A DNA stretch of 64,000 nt from Thalassotalea_H sp040779345 (lineage in GTDB: Bacteria > Pseudomonadota > Gammaproteobacteria > Enterobacterales > Alteromonadaceae), in assembly GCA_040779345.1 (NCBI GenBank), contig JBFONU010000001.1:1-64000 (forward strand), given 5' to 3'. The position numbers and the translations under genes were made by a program. Positions 53,344-63,490 of the stretch are shown here, piece by piece. Numbering within the stretch: the first letter of the stretch is position 1; the number at the start of each line of letters is the position of its first letter. The notes below the pieces were generated by a model. It ran no database searches, was not told the origin of the DNA, and saw only the letters and a list, made by a program, of their open reading frames with translations.

Positions 53344-54291
53344 ATGCGAAATTTTATAAAAATATGTGGTGCAATGTTTGTTGGTATAGCATTGCAAAGT
53401 GTTGCCGGCGATAAAGTGAACGAAACTTTAGGAGTTGGCGATGAAAAAAATGTCAGCGTTGAGAATTTACGAGGAAAAGTGTCAATCATTGGTTGGGATA
53501 AAAATGAAGTAACTGTCAGCGGAGAAATTGATGATAAAGCTGAAAATTTCATCTTTGAGAAAGACGGCAGTTATATAAAAATTAAAGTGCTGATGCCTCA
53601 CAATCTTAATGGCAGTTGGAATGATCAAGGCTCTGATCTTATGATCAAAGTGCCTCAAAATATGCGTGTTGATTTTACTGGAGTTTCTACGGATATAACG
53701 ATTGAACACATGGCTAAAAGTACTGAAATTAAATCAGTGAGTGGCAATGTTACTATCGATTCTCTTTCGCAACTGGTCGAAGTTACTTCAGTCAGTGGTG
53801 ATATTAACAGTAAAAATTTATCAGGAAAACTAAACTTATCAACGGTCAGTGGTGATATTCGTGATAGACAATCGACAGGGCGTTTAACTTTAAAAGCTGT
53901 GAGTGGTAGTTTAAAAACCGACTCAAAGGCAAAAGAAGTGTCTGTAAATACCGTTTCTGGCGAAATTGATCTTTCGCTTGCCGATGTTGATGAGCTAACT
54001 ATATCGACAGTAAGTGGTGATGTTGATGGCAGTTTGTCGCTTAATGACAGTGGTTTAGTAAAAATGTCGAGTGTTAGCGGTGATCTTTCGCTTACGTTTG
54101 AAAATGACGTACAAGCAAGCTTTCGGATGAAATCTAATGCGAGTGGCGATTTAATTAATCATATAACTGATGAAGAAGCTAAACACGCAAAATATGGTCC
54201 TAGTTCAAAATTAGAATTTCAAACAGGAAATGGCAAAGCTTCAGTAAAAGCAAGTACGGTAAGTGGGCGCGTTAAAGTCTCTAAAAAATAA
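53344..54291 (+). CDS. DUF4097 beta-strand repeat protein (adhesin-like)
   Basis: About 315 aa from the ATG at 53344, preferred because AGAGGT lies 7 nt upstream. A signal peptide (FIKICGAMFVGIALQSVAG) leads to a chain of short beta-repeats with the motif [ST]VSG(D/E/N) recurring about every 20 residues (TSVSGDIN, STVSGDIR, KAVSGSLK, NTVSGEID, STVSGDVD). This is typical of DUF4097/DUF4098 beta-helix proteins. It is encoded with an ECF sigma factor and may be part of an envelope stress response. Confidence 0.88.
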   Translation: MRNFIKICGAMFVGIALQSVAGDKVNETLGVGDEKNVSVENLRGKVSIIGWDKNEVTVSGEIDDKAENFIFEKDGSYIKIKVLMPHNLNGSWNDQGSDLMIKVPQNMRVDFTGVSTDITIEHMAKSTEIKSVSGNVTIDSLSQLVEVTSVSGDINSKNLSGKLNLSTVSGDIRDRQSTGRLTLKAVSGSLKTDSKAKEVSVNTVSGEIDLSLADVDELTISTVSGDVDGSLSLNDSGLVKMSSVSGDLSLTFENDVQASFRMKSNASGDLINHITDEEAKHAKYGPSSKLEFQTGNGKASVKASTVSGRVKVSKK

Positions 54292-54312
54292 TTGCGAAAG
54301 TCCCCCACCCCT

Positions 54313-54343
54313 AAAAGACTCGTTTATTGTTAACGAGTCTTTT
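54313..54343 (+). terminator. Terminator of the ECF sigma operon
   Basis: AAAAGACTCGTT and AACGAGTCTTTT pair perfectly over 12 bp, closing the three-gene operon. Confidence 0.85.
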
Positions 54344-54480
54344 AACCGAGATTTTAATTTGATGCAGCATTGCTAACATCTTTACTTCCCCTTCGTTTCT
54401 AAGACATAATAAGCTATTACAAAAACGTCAGTATTTTACGGTATAGCCGTTAAGTTTGATCCCGCTAAACAGGTATAAAA

Positions 54481-55899
54481 ATGGCCGATCGTAAGCCTTT
54501 TAATTTTTCAAAAGATAAAAAATTCCCTCGTGATGCGCAAGTGGAAGAATTAAAGGTTCCACCGCATTCTTTAGAAGCCGAACAATCAGTTTTAGGTGGC
54601 TTGCTATTAGACAATGAAGCATGGGATAGGGTTGGCGAAAAAGTTGTCGCGCGAGATTTTTATAGTCGCTCTCACCGTATCGTTTACGAAACTATTGGCG
54701 CATTAATAGAGCTCGGTGAGCCTGTTGATTTGATCACATTGTCGGAAGCCCTAGAAAATGATCAAAAATTAGAAGATGCGGGCGGTTTTGTTTATCTTGC
54801 TGAAATGATGAAAAACACGCCAAGTGCCGCGAATATTACTGCATATGCAGATATTGTTCGCGAACGTGCAGTAACGCGTGAAATGATCAGTGTGGCAAAT
54901 GAAATTGCCGAAGCCGGGTTTGATACACAAGGTCGCAGTAGTGCTGATTTACTCGATTTAGCAGAAACAAAAGTTTTTGCCATTGCGGAACAAAGAGCCA
55001 ATAAATCGGAAGGCCCTGAAAACCTTAACTCAGTGCTTGAAAAAACGGTTGATCGAATCGAAAAGCTTTGTTCGACCCCTTCTAGCGGGGTAACAGGGGT
55101 TTCAAGTGGTTTTGCTGATTTAGATAAAATGACTGCAGGTTTTCAAAAGTCAGACTTGATTATTGTCGCTGCTAGGCCATCGATGGGTAAAACGACTTTT
55201 GCGATGAACTTAGCAGAGTATGCTGCGATGACGGAAGAATACCCTGCGGTTATCTTTAGTTTAGAGATGCCCTCTGAGCAAATTATGATGAGGATGCTCG
55301 CCTCACTTGGCCGGATTGACCAAACAAAAATACGTACGGGGCAATTAGGTGATGAAGATTGGGCTAGGCTTTCTTCCACCATGGGCTTGTTGATTGAAAA
55401 AGGTAAAATGTATATTGATGATGCTGCTGGGTTAACACCGACAGAGGTGCGTTCTCGTTGTCGAAGGATCCACCGAGATCACGGTGGCATTAGCATGATC
55501 ATGATTGATTATTTACAACTGATGCGTGCACCACAATTCTCAGATAATCGTACCTTAGAAATAGCAGAAATATCACGTTCTTTGAAAGCCTTAGCGAAAG
55601 AATTACAAGTCCCCGTTATCGCACTTTCTCAGCTCAACCGTGGTTTGGAGCAACGTTCGGATAAACGTCCAATTAACTCGGATTTACGTGAGTCGGGTTC
55701 AATCGAGCAAGATGCTGATTTGATCATGTTTATTTATCGTGATGAGGTCTATCACGATGATTCAGAATTTAAAGGCATGGCAGAAATTATTATTGGTAAA
55801 CAGCGTAATGGCCCTATTGGCAGAGTACCATTAACCTTTCAGGGGCAATTTTCTCGATTTGATAATTATGCCGGCACACATGTACTTGATGAAGATTAA
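54481..55899 (+). CDS. dnaB: Replicative DNA helicase DnaB
   Basis: 472 aa, full length, no intein. An N-terminal DnaB domain (PPHSLEAEQSVLGGLLLDNEAW) is followed by the RecA-like helicase core with Walker A (ARPSMGKTTFAMNLA), Walker B (ISMIMIDYLQLMRAP), and the C-terminal block (DLRESGSIEQDADLIMFIYR). It unwinds DNA at the replication fork as a hexamer. The gene for alanine racemase follows closely, as in many gammaproteobacteria. Confidence 0.97.
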   Translation: MADRKPFNFSKDKKFPRDAQVEELKVPPHSLEAEQSVLGGLLLDNEAWDRVGEKVVARDFYSRSHRIVYETIGALIELGEPVDLITLSEALENDQKLEDAGGFVYLAEMMKNTPSAANITAYADIVRERAVTREMISVANEIAEAGFDTQGRSSADLLDLAETKVFAIAEQRANKSEGPENLNSVLEKTVDRIEKLCSTPSSGVTGVSSGFADLDKMTAGFQKSDLIIVAARPSMGKTTFAMNLAEYAAMTEEYPAVIFSLEMPSEQIMMRMLASLGRIDQTKIRTGQLGDEDWARLSSTMGLLIEKGKMYIDDAAGLTPTEVRSRCRRIHRDHGGISMIMIDYLQLMRAPQFSDNRTLEIAEISRSLKALAKELQVPVIALSQLNRGLEQRSDKRPINSDLRESGSIEQDADLIMFIYRDEVYHDDSEFKGMAEIIIGKQRNGPIGRVPLTFQGQFSRFDNYAGTHVLDED

Positions 55900-55905
55900 T
55901 TGTAT

Positions 55906-56997
55906 ATGACGTTAAGAACAGCAACGGCAACCATTGATCTTAATGCTTTAGCGAGCAACTTTCATTTGATCAAAAAAAAAGCGCCAAGCAGTAAAGTTCT
56001 CGCTGTTTTAAAAGCAAATGCTTATGGACATGGTTTAGAGAGAATAGCTAAAGCCTTGTCTAAAGGTGAAGAACAGGCAGATGCCTTTGGTGTTGCTCGC
56101 CTCGATGAAGCGTTGGCACTAAGAGCTGCAGGTATTATTAAGCCCATCGTATTGCTTGAAGGATTTTTTGATGAAAATGCCCTTGAAGTTATCTCTGCAA
56201 ATAACTTACAAACCATTATTCATAACCAAGAGCAGCTAAATACACTTTGCGCGGCTAATTTAGAAAGGCCTTTAAAAGTTTGGCTAAAAATCGATACCGG
56301 TATGCATCGGCTTGGTATTAATGCTGATGACTTTTCGCAGTATTATTCTCGTTTAAAAGATAGTCATAATGTACATGCTGATATTATATTAATGAGTCAT
56401 CTTAGCTGTGCCGATGATACGAATAGTCTCGCCACTGAACAGCAAATTGCTTTATTTGAAGAAATTACTGCGGGTTTAAGTGACGATAAAAGTATGGCTA
56501 ACTCAGCAGGTATTTTGGCATGGCCTGATAGCCATTATCAATGGGTCCGCCCAGGTTTGATGTTATATGGTGTCTCTCCGATGCAAGAAAGCGCTTTAGA
56601 AAAGTTAGCGCTTACTCCAGTGATGACCCTTCAATCAAGTTTGATCGCTATTCGAGATATAGATGAAGGTGAGTCTGTTGGTTATGGTGCGGCTTGGCAA
56701 TGTGGTAAAAGAACAACCATAGGCGTAATTGCTATAGGGTATGGTGATGGTTACCCAAGACATGCTCCCAACGGTACGCCTGTATTAGTTAATGACCGTA
56801 TTGTACCTTTGGTTGGACGTGTATCTATGGATATGATCACGGTTGATTTAGGTCATAATGCGAGTGATGAAATTGGTGACATTGCTACATTATGGGGACA
56901 GGGATTACCTGTAGAAGAGGTTGCACATTGCGCCACCACTATTTCATATGAATTACTGTGTAATATTACCCGCAGAGTTCAGATGGCAGTACAATAG
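55906..56997 (+). CDS. alr: Alanine racemase
   Basis: 363 aa from the ATG at 55906; a TTG at 55900, right after the dnaB stop, is an alternative. The PLP-binding lysine is in VLKANAYGHG and the second catalytic residue, Tyr, in SVGYGAAW. It makes D-alanine for peptidoglycan. The dnaB-alr order matches E. coli and relatives. Probably cotranscribed with dnaB. Confidence 0.96.
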   Translation: MTLRTATATIDLNALASNFHLIKKKAPSSKVLAVLKANAYGHGLERIAKALSKGEEQADAFGVARLDEALALRAAGIIKPIVLLEGFFDENALEVISANNLQTIIHNQEQLNTLCAANLERPLKVWLKIDTGMHRLGINADDFSQYYSRLKDSHNVHADIILMSHLSCADDTNSLATEQQIALFEEITAGLSDDKSMANSAGILAWPDSHYQWVRPGLMLYGVSPMQESALEKLALTPVMTLQSSLIAIRDIDEGESVGYGAAWQCGKRTTIGVIAIGYGDGYPRHAPNGTPVLVNDRIVPLVGRVSMDMITVDLGHNASDEIGDIATLWGQGLPVEEVAHCATTISYELLCNITRRVQMAVQ

Positions 56998-57323
56998 CAA
57001 TCGGCAGCATCAGAATATTTAAAACGATATGGGTATTATTTTATTTGAGCCTATCAGGTGAGTGGAAACAACTAGTTTTCTCTTTATGTATGGGGCAATG
57101 CCCAAATATAATCTAAGCTAGAAAATTTACCCATCGAATAATTACACAGCTTCAGCACCAATAAGAAGTCAAAATCAATGACATCTTAAGCAACAAGGCT
57201 TTTTTATTGCTCGCATCTATACAATTTATGATGAAAAATGAAATGTAGCTTGATTCACAGTGACGTCATCATCAACTACATTTCAAATATCGCCTAATGA
57301 TGGCGTACAAATTTCCCGCGTAG
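56998..57323. other. Intergenic region after alr
   Basis: 326 bp between convergent genes. I see no gene or strong hairpin terminator here. Short frames in it do not carry ribosome sites. Confidence 0.4.
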
Positions 57324-58292
57324 TTAAGTCATCTTCATCGATTTATTTTGCCACAATTCACTGTCAGCGATCGCTGTTTTTACAAAACCTAGAGCTTGCA
57401 ATTGTTTGCGGGCATATTCATCATGGCATTGCAGAACTTCTGTTGCTTCTCTTAATGTCCAGCTAGGAAATGACAATAACTTTTCCTCTTCTGTTAAGTT
57501 TCTTGGAACAATAGCCTCACCAAAGCAATTCATTAGGGTTTGTTCTAATTTTTGATAAGGTTGTGAGCCAGCGACGGTTTGTTGTTTCGTACCTGTGAAA
57601 ATGATGGAAGGGAAGCCTCGTGCCCCAAGACCATACATGGCTTGCTTCTCTTGGGTGAATATATGGTCTATGTCAGAAGAGTTAAGCAAAAATTGAAATT
57701 TCTTAGGGTCTAAATTGAACGCATTTGCACAGATTAATAACTCACTTTCTTTTGCTACATTGATCGCATAAAGAAATATTTTCTCTCGGAGGTGTCGAAC
57801 AAATGCTGACTCTAAATTTGGCGCTAAATACCTAACGGCTATGGCGGCTTTACACAAAATATACGAGTTTGAAATAGGGTCAGAATGCCACATACTTGGA
57901 TCAATCGGTTGTTGGTAGTGTTGCGCAACATGCTGCCAATGCGGAATAACATCACTGGGTTTGCTAATACCGTTGTTTGCGTCACCAAAGCCTTGCCATC
58001 CAGGTAGTAGCCCACCATGAATATATTTAACCTTGAGGTGATAATTTAACACTAAGCGTCGCCACATAGGCTCAATTGCCCAGCAATGCGAGCAGATAGG
58101 ATCAGTAACAAAAATGACATCATTGCTGATAGGCATCTTAGTTAATGGTTTTTCATTTTCTTTTTGTTGTGGAATTAAGCAGCCTACTTCGTCGTTACAT
58201 TGTGTCATTTCTGTCACTCCTAAATGGTTTAATACATGTGTCATTCGGTCTAACGCTGAGAGTGGTATATTTACTCGTTTTTCCAACACCAT
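57324..58292 (-). CDS. DsbA-family thioredoxin-fold protein (FrnE/YjbH-like)
   Basis: 322 aa, no signal peptide, so cytosolic. The thioredoxin-like active site is CSHC (TDPICSHCWAIEPMW), with a helical insertion and cis-Pro region (RGFPSIIF), as in FrnE and the SpxH/YjbH group. An N-terminal extension of about 55 residues has two more Cys. It may be a disulfide-handling or adaptor protein. Divergent from a LysR regulator that could control it. Confidence 0.82.
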   Translation of the reverse strand: MVLEKRVNIPLSALDRMTHVLNHLGVTEMTQCNDEVGCLIPQQKENEKPLTKMPISNDVIFVTDPICSHCWAIEPMWRRLVLNYHLKVKYIHGGLLPGWQGFGDANNGISKPSDVIPHWQHVAQHYQQPIDPSMWHSDPISNSYILCKAAIAVRYLAPNLESAFVRHLREKIFLYAINVAKESELLICANAFNLDPKKFQFLLNSSDIDHIFTQEKQAMYGLGARGFPSIIFTGTKQQTVAGSQPYQKLEQTLMNCFGEAIVPRNLTEEEKLLSFPSWTLREATEVLQCHDEYARKQLQALGFVKTAIADSELWQNKSMKMT

Positions 58293-58543
58293 AAAACTCG
58301 TCCTTTTTGAACTGATTTTATTTTGTGCGCATCAACCTCAACATAACTGCAAAGTTTCCTGTCGTTCATGGAAATTTCAAAACCAGAAATACCTCTTCTG
58401 ATAAGAGGCATTCGTTGTAACATAATAATTTCCACCGTTACGAAACCTGCAATAAGAGCGCATGATAACTAATTGAATAGGCGTTATTAATCACTTAAAA
58501 TGCAGAATGGAAGTGTAAATATGCAGAACTATAGGGACACAGC

Positions 58544-59452
58544 TTGATGACAGACTTTAATTGGGATGACTTAAAAGTCGCTCATTGTGTTGCGCAACTT
58601 GGCTCTATCCGCCGCGCTGCAGAGCAACTTCATATAAATTACACTACAGTGCTTCGGCGAATTGGTAATATTGAACAAGCATTATCAGTGAAATTATTTA
58701 TTCGCCACCAGCGTGGCTTTCAATTGACAGATAGCGGTCAACAATTGCTTGATGAGATGCCACTTATCGAGAGCAAGCTTCGTTTATTACAAACCAAACT
58801 TTCGGGGAAGAATAAACAAGTTGAGGGCTCTTTAAAAATAACGACCTTGCCAGAATATTCATCTTTTCTAAATCCTTTACTAAAGCGTAGCCAACGATTG
58901 TATCCTCAACTATTAATTCAAATTGATGTCAGTGACGATATTTGTCCACTAGAGAGTGGTAAAGCACATATTTCGGTGCGGGCGGGTAAATTAGCAGCTA
59001 TTCAAGGAGACTTAATTGCCCAGGAGATTTCGCCATTGATTTATTCATATTACGCTTCACCTTGCTATGTTCAACGAAACGGCTTACCTACTAATAAAGA
59101 TGAATTTGCTCAGCATAGCTGGGTTATGCCAAGTGGTAAAAAGCAATCACTGTCATTTGTAAAAAACATTTTGGCTGATTTATCTTCAAGTAATATCGTG
59201 TATCAAAGTAATCAATTGATGGATATTCAATCTGCGATCGAACATGGTATTGGTATAGGGCCAATTGATGAAAAAAAAATCAAAAGTGACAGTACGTTAA
59301 TTAAGGCTTTAGGAGTTAACAGTGATAATGACAACTCACTATGGTTTGTTTATCACAAAGATTTAAAAAATGACGCCAAAGTGAAAGCATTAGTTCAGTT
59401 GCTCCGTCATGAAATGACAATTCCAGCGTCTGATCGCAGCCATTTATCTTAA
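58544..59452 (+). CDS. LysR-family transcriptional regulator
   Basis: 302 aa. An N-terminal winged helix-turn-helix (LKVAHCVAQLGSIRRAAEQL; TVLRRIGNIEQALSVKLF) and a C-terminal periplasmic-binding-protein-like effector domain. The effector is unknown. It is divergent from the DsbA-family gene with about 250 bp between, the usual layout for LysR control of the neighbour, though this is only inference. Confidence 0.92.
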   Translation: MMTDFNWDDLKVAHCVAQLGSIRRAAEQLHINYTTVLRRIGNIEQALSVKLFIRHQRGFQLTDSGQQLLDEMPLIESKLRLLQTKLSGKNKQVEGSLKITTLPEYSSFLNPLLKRSQRLYPQLLIQIDVSDDICPLESGKAHISVRAGKLAAIQGDLIAQEISPLIYSYYASPCYVQRNGLPTNKDEFAQHSWVMPSGKKQSLSFVKNILADLSSSNIVYQSNQLMDIQSAIEHGIGIGPIDEKKIKSDSTLIKALGVNSDNDNSLWFVYHKDLKNDAKVKALVQLLRHEMTIPASDRSHLS

Positions 59453-59465
59453 ACAGCACTGAGCG

Positions 59466-59885
59466 TTATTCACCTTGTACAGTAGCAATTAATGTACGTG
59501 AATTGGCGTGGTTTCTATGCTCGCCTAAGTAAATCCCTTGCCAGATCCCTAAATTGAGCTTGCCGTTTGTGATAGGAATAACCAGGCTGCTCCCTAGAAT
59601 ACTGGCTTTAATATGCGCAGGCATATCATCAGGCCCTTCATAGGTATGTTGATAATAAGGGGCATTTTCAGGAATGAAATGATTAAAATGAGCTTCCATA
59701 TCACTTCTTACCGTAGGATCCGCATTTTCATTGATGGTAAGAGAGGCAGAAGAATGTTGAATAAATAGCTGTAAGATCCCAATATTTATCTTCTCTAATG
59801 CAGTAATTGCATGAACTATCTCATCCGTAATTAAATGAAATCCTCTCTTGCGGGCTTTTAAGTGTATTGTCTTTTGTAGCCACAT
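59466..59885 (-). CDS. YjbQ-family protein (secondary thiamine-phosphate synthase enzyme)
   Basis: 139 aa, full length for the UPF0047/YjbQ family. HSSASLTINENADPTVRSDME and LGIWQGIYLGEHR are the family signatures with the putative metal-binding His/Glu. E. coli YjbQ has weak thiamine-phosphate synthase activity; the real role is unsettled. It ends 13 bp from the LysR gene (convergent). Confidence 0.93.
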   Translation of the reverse strand: MWLQKTIHLKARKRGFHLITDEIVHAITALEKINIGILQLFIQHSSASLTINENADPTVRSDMEAHFNHFIPENAPYYQHTYEGPDDMPAHIKASILGSSLVIPITNGKLNLGIWQGIYLGEHRNHANSRTLIATVQGE

Positions 59886-59911
59886 ATCACTAATTTTCCT
59901 GTATTTTGTTT

Positions 59912-59941
59912 ATAAAAAAAGCCTCAAAAGAGGCTTTATTT
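59912..59941 (-). terminator. Terminator of the CheX-like gene
   Basis: AAAAGCCTC and GAGGCTTT form a stem followed on the minus strand by a long T-run, just past the 3' end of the CheX-like gene. Confidence 0.85.
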
Positions 59942-59957
59942 GTCGATAAGAAGAGTT

Positions 59958-60422
59958 TTACTTATCAAAGCTAAATTCAATATAGGCTTTACCATGAGGA
60001 GAATTTAAAGGAATGATAACAATGGGACCATCGGCTTTGTGCTTGATCGTATGATTCGCACCTGACACCACCATGGGGGTTGCCATATCAAATTCAAAGC
60101 CCTTTTCACTTAGCATTCGTTTAGCACCGCCAGTGACCATATTGGTGATCTCACCTACTAAATCAGTGATCTCATCATTAATTTCATCAGGCGCTTCACC
60201 TACCATGCCTTTCATTGTTGCTAAGGCAAGAGGTCCATCAAAAGTAATTGATAATGAACCTTTGGTTTGTTCGCTAACCATGCCGATAAGACCAGAAACA
60301 TCGCCCTTAGCTACTTCATCTTTTTTCAGCTTTGGTTTTTCTGGTGTCAATTCCATTTGAGCCATGGTTGACATGACATTGAGCATTGAAGATAAAAACG
60401 GGTTAATAAACTCTACATTCAT
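59958..60422 (-). CDS. CheX-like chemotaxis phosphatase-family protein
   Basis: 154 aa from the ATG at 60422 (GAGAA 6-8 nt upstream); a TTG further up at 60434 is less likely. The fold and motifs (EINDEITDLVGEITNMVTGGAKRML, then VVIIPLNSPHGKAYIEFSF) match the CheX/CheC family, in which the E-x-x-N pair (here EITN) forms the CheY-P phosphatase site. It stands alone, away from any chemotaxis operon, so it may dephosphorylate another response regulator. Confidence 0.85.
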   Translation of the reverse strand: MNVEFINPFLSSMLNVMSTMAQMELTPEKPKLKKDEVAKGDVSGLIGMVSEQTKGSLSITFDGPLALATMKGMVGEAPDEINDEITDLVGEITNMVTGGAKRMLSEKGFEFDMATPMVVSGANHTIKHKADGPIVIIPLNSPHGKAYIEFSFDK

Positions 60423-60505
60423 GAAGATTCTCAAAGCCTTTATTTTTACTAGTATTCTGATTTTGCACGCAAATTCACAAAATGTAAATCAATGAATACT
60501 AATTA

Positions 60506-61000
60506 TTATTTATTAATAATAGCAATACTGACCGATTCGGTAAAAGTTAAACTGCCCTTTATTACAGAGTCTTGATAATTCACAGTATTTACTTGTTTAG
60601 CGTAAGTATCGACGAGTAAATCATTTTTTACCACTAATCCCGCTAATTTATTTTTAAATAAAGCTTCTTGATAGACTAAAACTTTGCCTTTATTTAGTTC
60701 TAACCCTACCCAAGTTAAACTAAGCGGTTCATTTCCAACAGTAAGTTGAAAATGTTGATTGAAGTATTCTTTTATATAAAAATCGTATTTTGGATGTTCA
60801 GGTGAAAAGTGTTCTTGTTTCAATTGAGCAATAGCATTTTCAAGATCATGAGCGGTAAATTGATGTATAACCTCAATTGTTTGATTATTTGGATTAACAG
60901 AAAGCTCTGTTAATCCAAAAAAATACTTATGGGCTGAGGCAAAAGCCCCAAACCCAAGTAGCATCAAAACAAGTAAGCTTTTTAAGGCATTATTTTGCAT
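60506..61000 (-). CDS. DUF6702 family exported protein
   Basis: 164 aa. A signal peptide (SLLVLMLLGFGAFASA) is followed by HKYFFGLTELSVNPNNQTIE and a beta-rich domain typical of DUF6702. It starts 2 bp after the M1 peptidase stop and is cotranscribed with it. Function unknown; the pairing with an M1-family aminopeptidase recurs in marine bacteria, to my memory. Confidence 0.85.
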   Translation of the reverse strand: MQNNALKSLLVLMLLGFGAFASAHKYFFGLTELSVNPNNQTIEVIHQFTAHDLENAIAQLKQEHFSPEHPKYDFYIKEYFNQHFQLTVGNEPLSLTWVGLELNKGKVLVYQEALFKNKLAGLVVKNDLLVDTYAKQVNTVNYQDSVIKGSLTFTESVSIAIINK

Positions 61001-61002
61001 GC

Positions 61003-63357
61003 TTATTTATCAGCCTTCTTTTCTTTGTCCTCTTTGTCACTATCATCTGTTTTCAATTCAACATTATAATCACGCATCATATCTTTCTTTTTACGCTTAT
61101 ATAGTTCAAAACGAGACTTGATAGGGCGAGCAGGCCAGTAGTTGTTGTTTACATTAACATCTGCTGTTTCCCAGTTAGGATCTAAAGCAATTTCCGTAAT
61201 TTCTTTTTCACTAATAAAGAGTTTAGACACTTTATTCGTGTTTTTACGCCAAATTTCAGCAGGAATACGCACATGCTCTACTTCACCATCAGCATAGGTA
61301 ATGTCCAAAATTATTGGCATGACTAATCCGCCTACATTATTGAAGTCAATAATGTAGAAGTTTCTTTCGTCTACCAGTAACTCTTTTTCCCACTCTTTTA
61401 GCTTTTTATGACTTTTATTGTAAGAATTACGTTTAGCGTTGGTTGCCGTGAACTTATCATGCTCATTGTAAAAGTCTAATAATTCAGGCTTATCATCTGT
61501 TCGTATCCAAGCACCTTTATTACGAAGGTCGCTAATAAAGGTTGGTTTTTCGTTGTCTAATGCGCGCTCCCATGCTTCTTCAACATCAGGGTTTTGACTG
61601 TTAGGACGGTATAAATGAATGTCACCTAAGGCAATGTCTACATGATCTGTTGTGTAAAACCAACCACGCCAGAACCAGTCTAAGTCAACGGCTGACGCAT
61701 CTTCCATGGTACGGAAAAAATCAGCTGGCGTTGGACGTTTAAACTTCCAACGTTGGGCATATTCTTTAAATGCAAAGTCAAATAACTCACGGCCCATGAT
61801 AGTTTCACGTAAAATATTGAGTGCTGTTGCAGGCTTGCCGTAAGCATTATTACCAAATTGTAAGATTGACTCTGAGTTAGTCATGATAGGTACTTGGTTT
61901 GTGCTTTTCATATAACTTGCAATGTTTGCAGCATGACCACGGCGAGAAGGATAATTCTCTTCCCAAGCTTGCTCAGCTAAAAACTGTAGGAAAGTATTTA
62001 AACCTTCATCCATCCATGTCCATTGTCGTTCATCTGAATTAACAATCATTGGGAAATAGTTATGACCAACCTCGTGAATAATGACGCCAATCAAGCCATA
62101 TTTAGTGCGACGAGAATATGTTTTTTCACCAGTCTTTTTATCTAATGTTGGACGTGGGCCATTAAAGGTGATCATTGGGTATTCCATTCCGCCGACAGGG
62201 CCGTTAACCGAAATAGATACTGGGTAAGGGTATGCAAATGTGTATTTATTATACTGTTGCATCGTATGAATGATAGCTTCTGTAGAATACTTCTCCCATA
62301 AAGGATTACCTTCATTCGGGTAGAAAGACATTGCCATTGTATCTGTTCCACCTTCTTTATAACCTTGGGCATCCCAGATAAATTTGCGGCTAGAAGCAAA
62401 AGCAAAATCTCGAACATTTTTTGCTTTAAAGTGCCAAGTTTTAGTTTTGCTCGCACGAGACTTTTCATTTTCTAACGCTTCGTCAGGCGTGACAATCAAA
62501 ACTGGCTTTTTCGCTGTTTCAGCTTTTACTAAGCGATCGCGTTGAGCTTTGGTAAGTACCTTTTTGGCATTTTGTAAAACACCTGTAGCGGCAACAATAT
62601 GATCAGCTGGCACAGTGATCTCAACATCATAATCACCAAATTCAAGGGCAAATTCACCATTGCCTAAGAATTGTTTATTTTGCCAGCCCATAGCATCGTA
62701 ATAGGCGGCTGCACGTGGAAACCATTGTGCAACTTCATATAAATAGTTGTCATCTTCTTCAAAATATTCGTAACCTGAACGGCCACCTAATACTTTTTGC
62801 TCATGTAATTGGTAATCCCAATTAATGTTAATTTCAACCGTCGCCCCTTTCTTTAAAGGGGTAGGTAAATCAACACGCATCATTGTATTGTTAATGGTAT
62901 GCGCTAATGGCTTACCATTTTCTGCGGTTACTTTAGTGATGTTATAGCCACCATCAAATTTATCACCTTCAACAACACCACGCATGCCGTTATACGTTAT
63001 TTTTTTATTTGGGGCTGTGCTTGTAATGTTGGTATTTGAGTCTCTTTTAAGACGGTTTTGGTCAAGTTGAATCCAAATATAACGTAAAGTGTCAGGAGAG
63101 TTATTGGTGTATTCTATGCTTTCAGCGCCAGTAAGCCTTTGGGTTTTGTCATCAATTGCAATGTCAATTTTATAATTAACTTTTTGTTGCCAATATTGAT
63201 GGCCAGGGGCACCAGAGGCCGTTCTATAGGCATTAGGTGTCGGTAAACTCTCTTCTAGCTGACGGAATTTATCCGTACTAATTGTGTTTTTAGCAAAGAC
63301 ATTACCAATACTGGCAACGGCTAAACACAATAAAGCGGTTTTTATTGATGCTTTCAT
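61003..63357 (-). CDS. M1-family metallopeptidase (aminopeptidase N-like), exported
   Basis: 784 aa. A signal peptide (ALLCLAVASIGNVFA) is followed by a beta-sandwich and the gluzincin domain with HEVGHNYFPMIVNSDE (HExxH) and the third zinc ligand in WMDEGLNTF. A substrate-site loop precedes it (NGPVGGMEYPMITF, a GxMEN-like motif in which Asn is Tyr). The C-terminal 150 residues are charged. It probably degrades peptides in the periplasm or at the surface. First gene of the pair with the DUF6702 protein. Confidence 0.93.
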   Translation of the reverse strand: MKASIKTALLCLAVASIGNVFAKNTISTDKFRQLEESLPTPNAYRTASGAPGHQYWQQKVNYKIDIAIDDKTQRLTGAESIEYTNNSPDTLRYIWIQLDQNRLKRDSNTNITSTAPNKKITYNGMRGVVEGDKFDGGYNITKVTAENGKPLAHTINNTMMRVDLPTPLKKGATVEININWDYQLHEQKVLGGRSGYEYFEEDDNYLYEVAQWFPRAAAYYDAMGWQNKQFLGNGEFALEFGDYDVEITVPADHIVAATGVLQNAKKVLTKAQRDRLVKAETAKKPVLIVTPDEALENEKSRASKTKTWHFKAKNVRDFAFASSRKFIWDAQGYKEGGTDTMAMSFYPNEGNPLWEKYSTEAIIHTMQQYNKYTFAYPYPVSISVNGPVGGMEYPMITFNGPRPTLDKKTGEKTYSRRTKYGLIGVIIHEVGHNYFPMIVNSDERQWTWMDEGLNTFLQFLAEQAWEENYPSRRGHAANIASYMKSTNQVPIMTNSESILQFGNNAYGKPATALNILRETIMGRELFDFAFKEYAQRWKFKRPTPADFFRTMEDASAVDLDWFWRGWFYTTDHVDIALGDIHLYRPNSQNPDVEEAWERALDNEKPTFISDLRNKGAWIRTDDKPELLDFYNEHDKFTATNAKRNSYNKSHKKLKEWEKELLVDERNFYIIDFNNVGGLVMPIILDITYADGEVEHVRIPAEIWRKNTNKVSKLFISEKEITEIALDPNWETADVNVNNNYWPARPIKSRFELYKRKKKDMMRDYNVELKTDDSDKEDKEKKADK

Positions 63358-63490
63358 ATTTTTCCTTTTAATAAGGTATTTATCTATTTTATAACGCTAC
63401 TTTATAACACAATTTTATCGTTAGCGTTAATAGATGCGCTGGGGTAAGTGCGATGAATGGTAATATAAATAAGACTAAGCGTAAGAGGTG

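Noticed and set aside
54481..55899. Intein in DnaB
   Set aside because: The Walker A region (ARPSMGKTT) is continuous and the protein has normal length.
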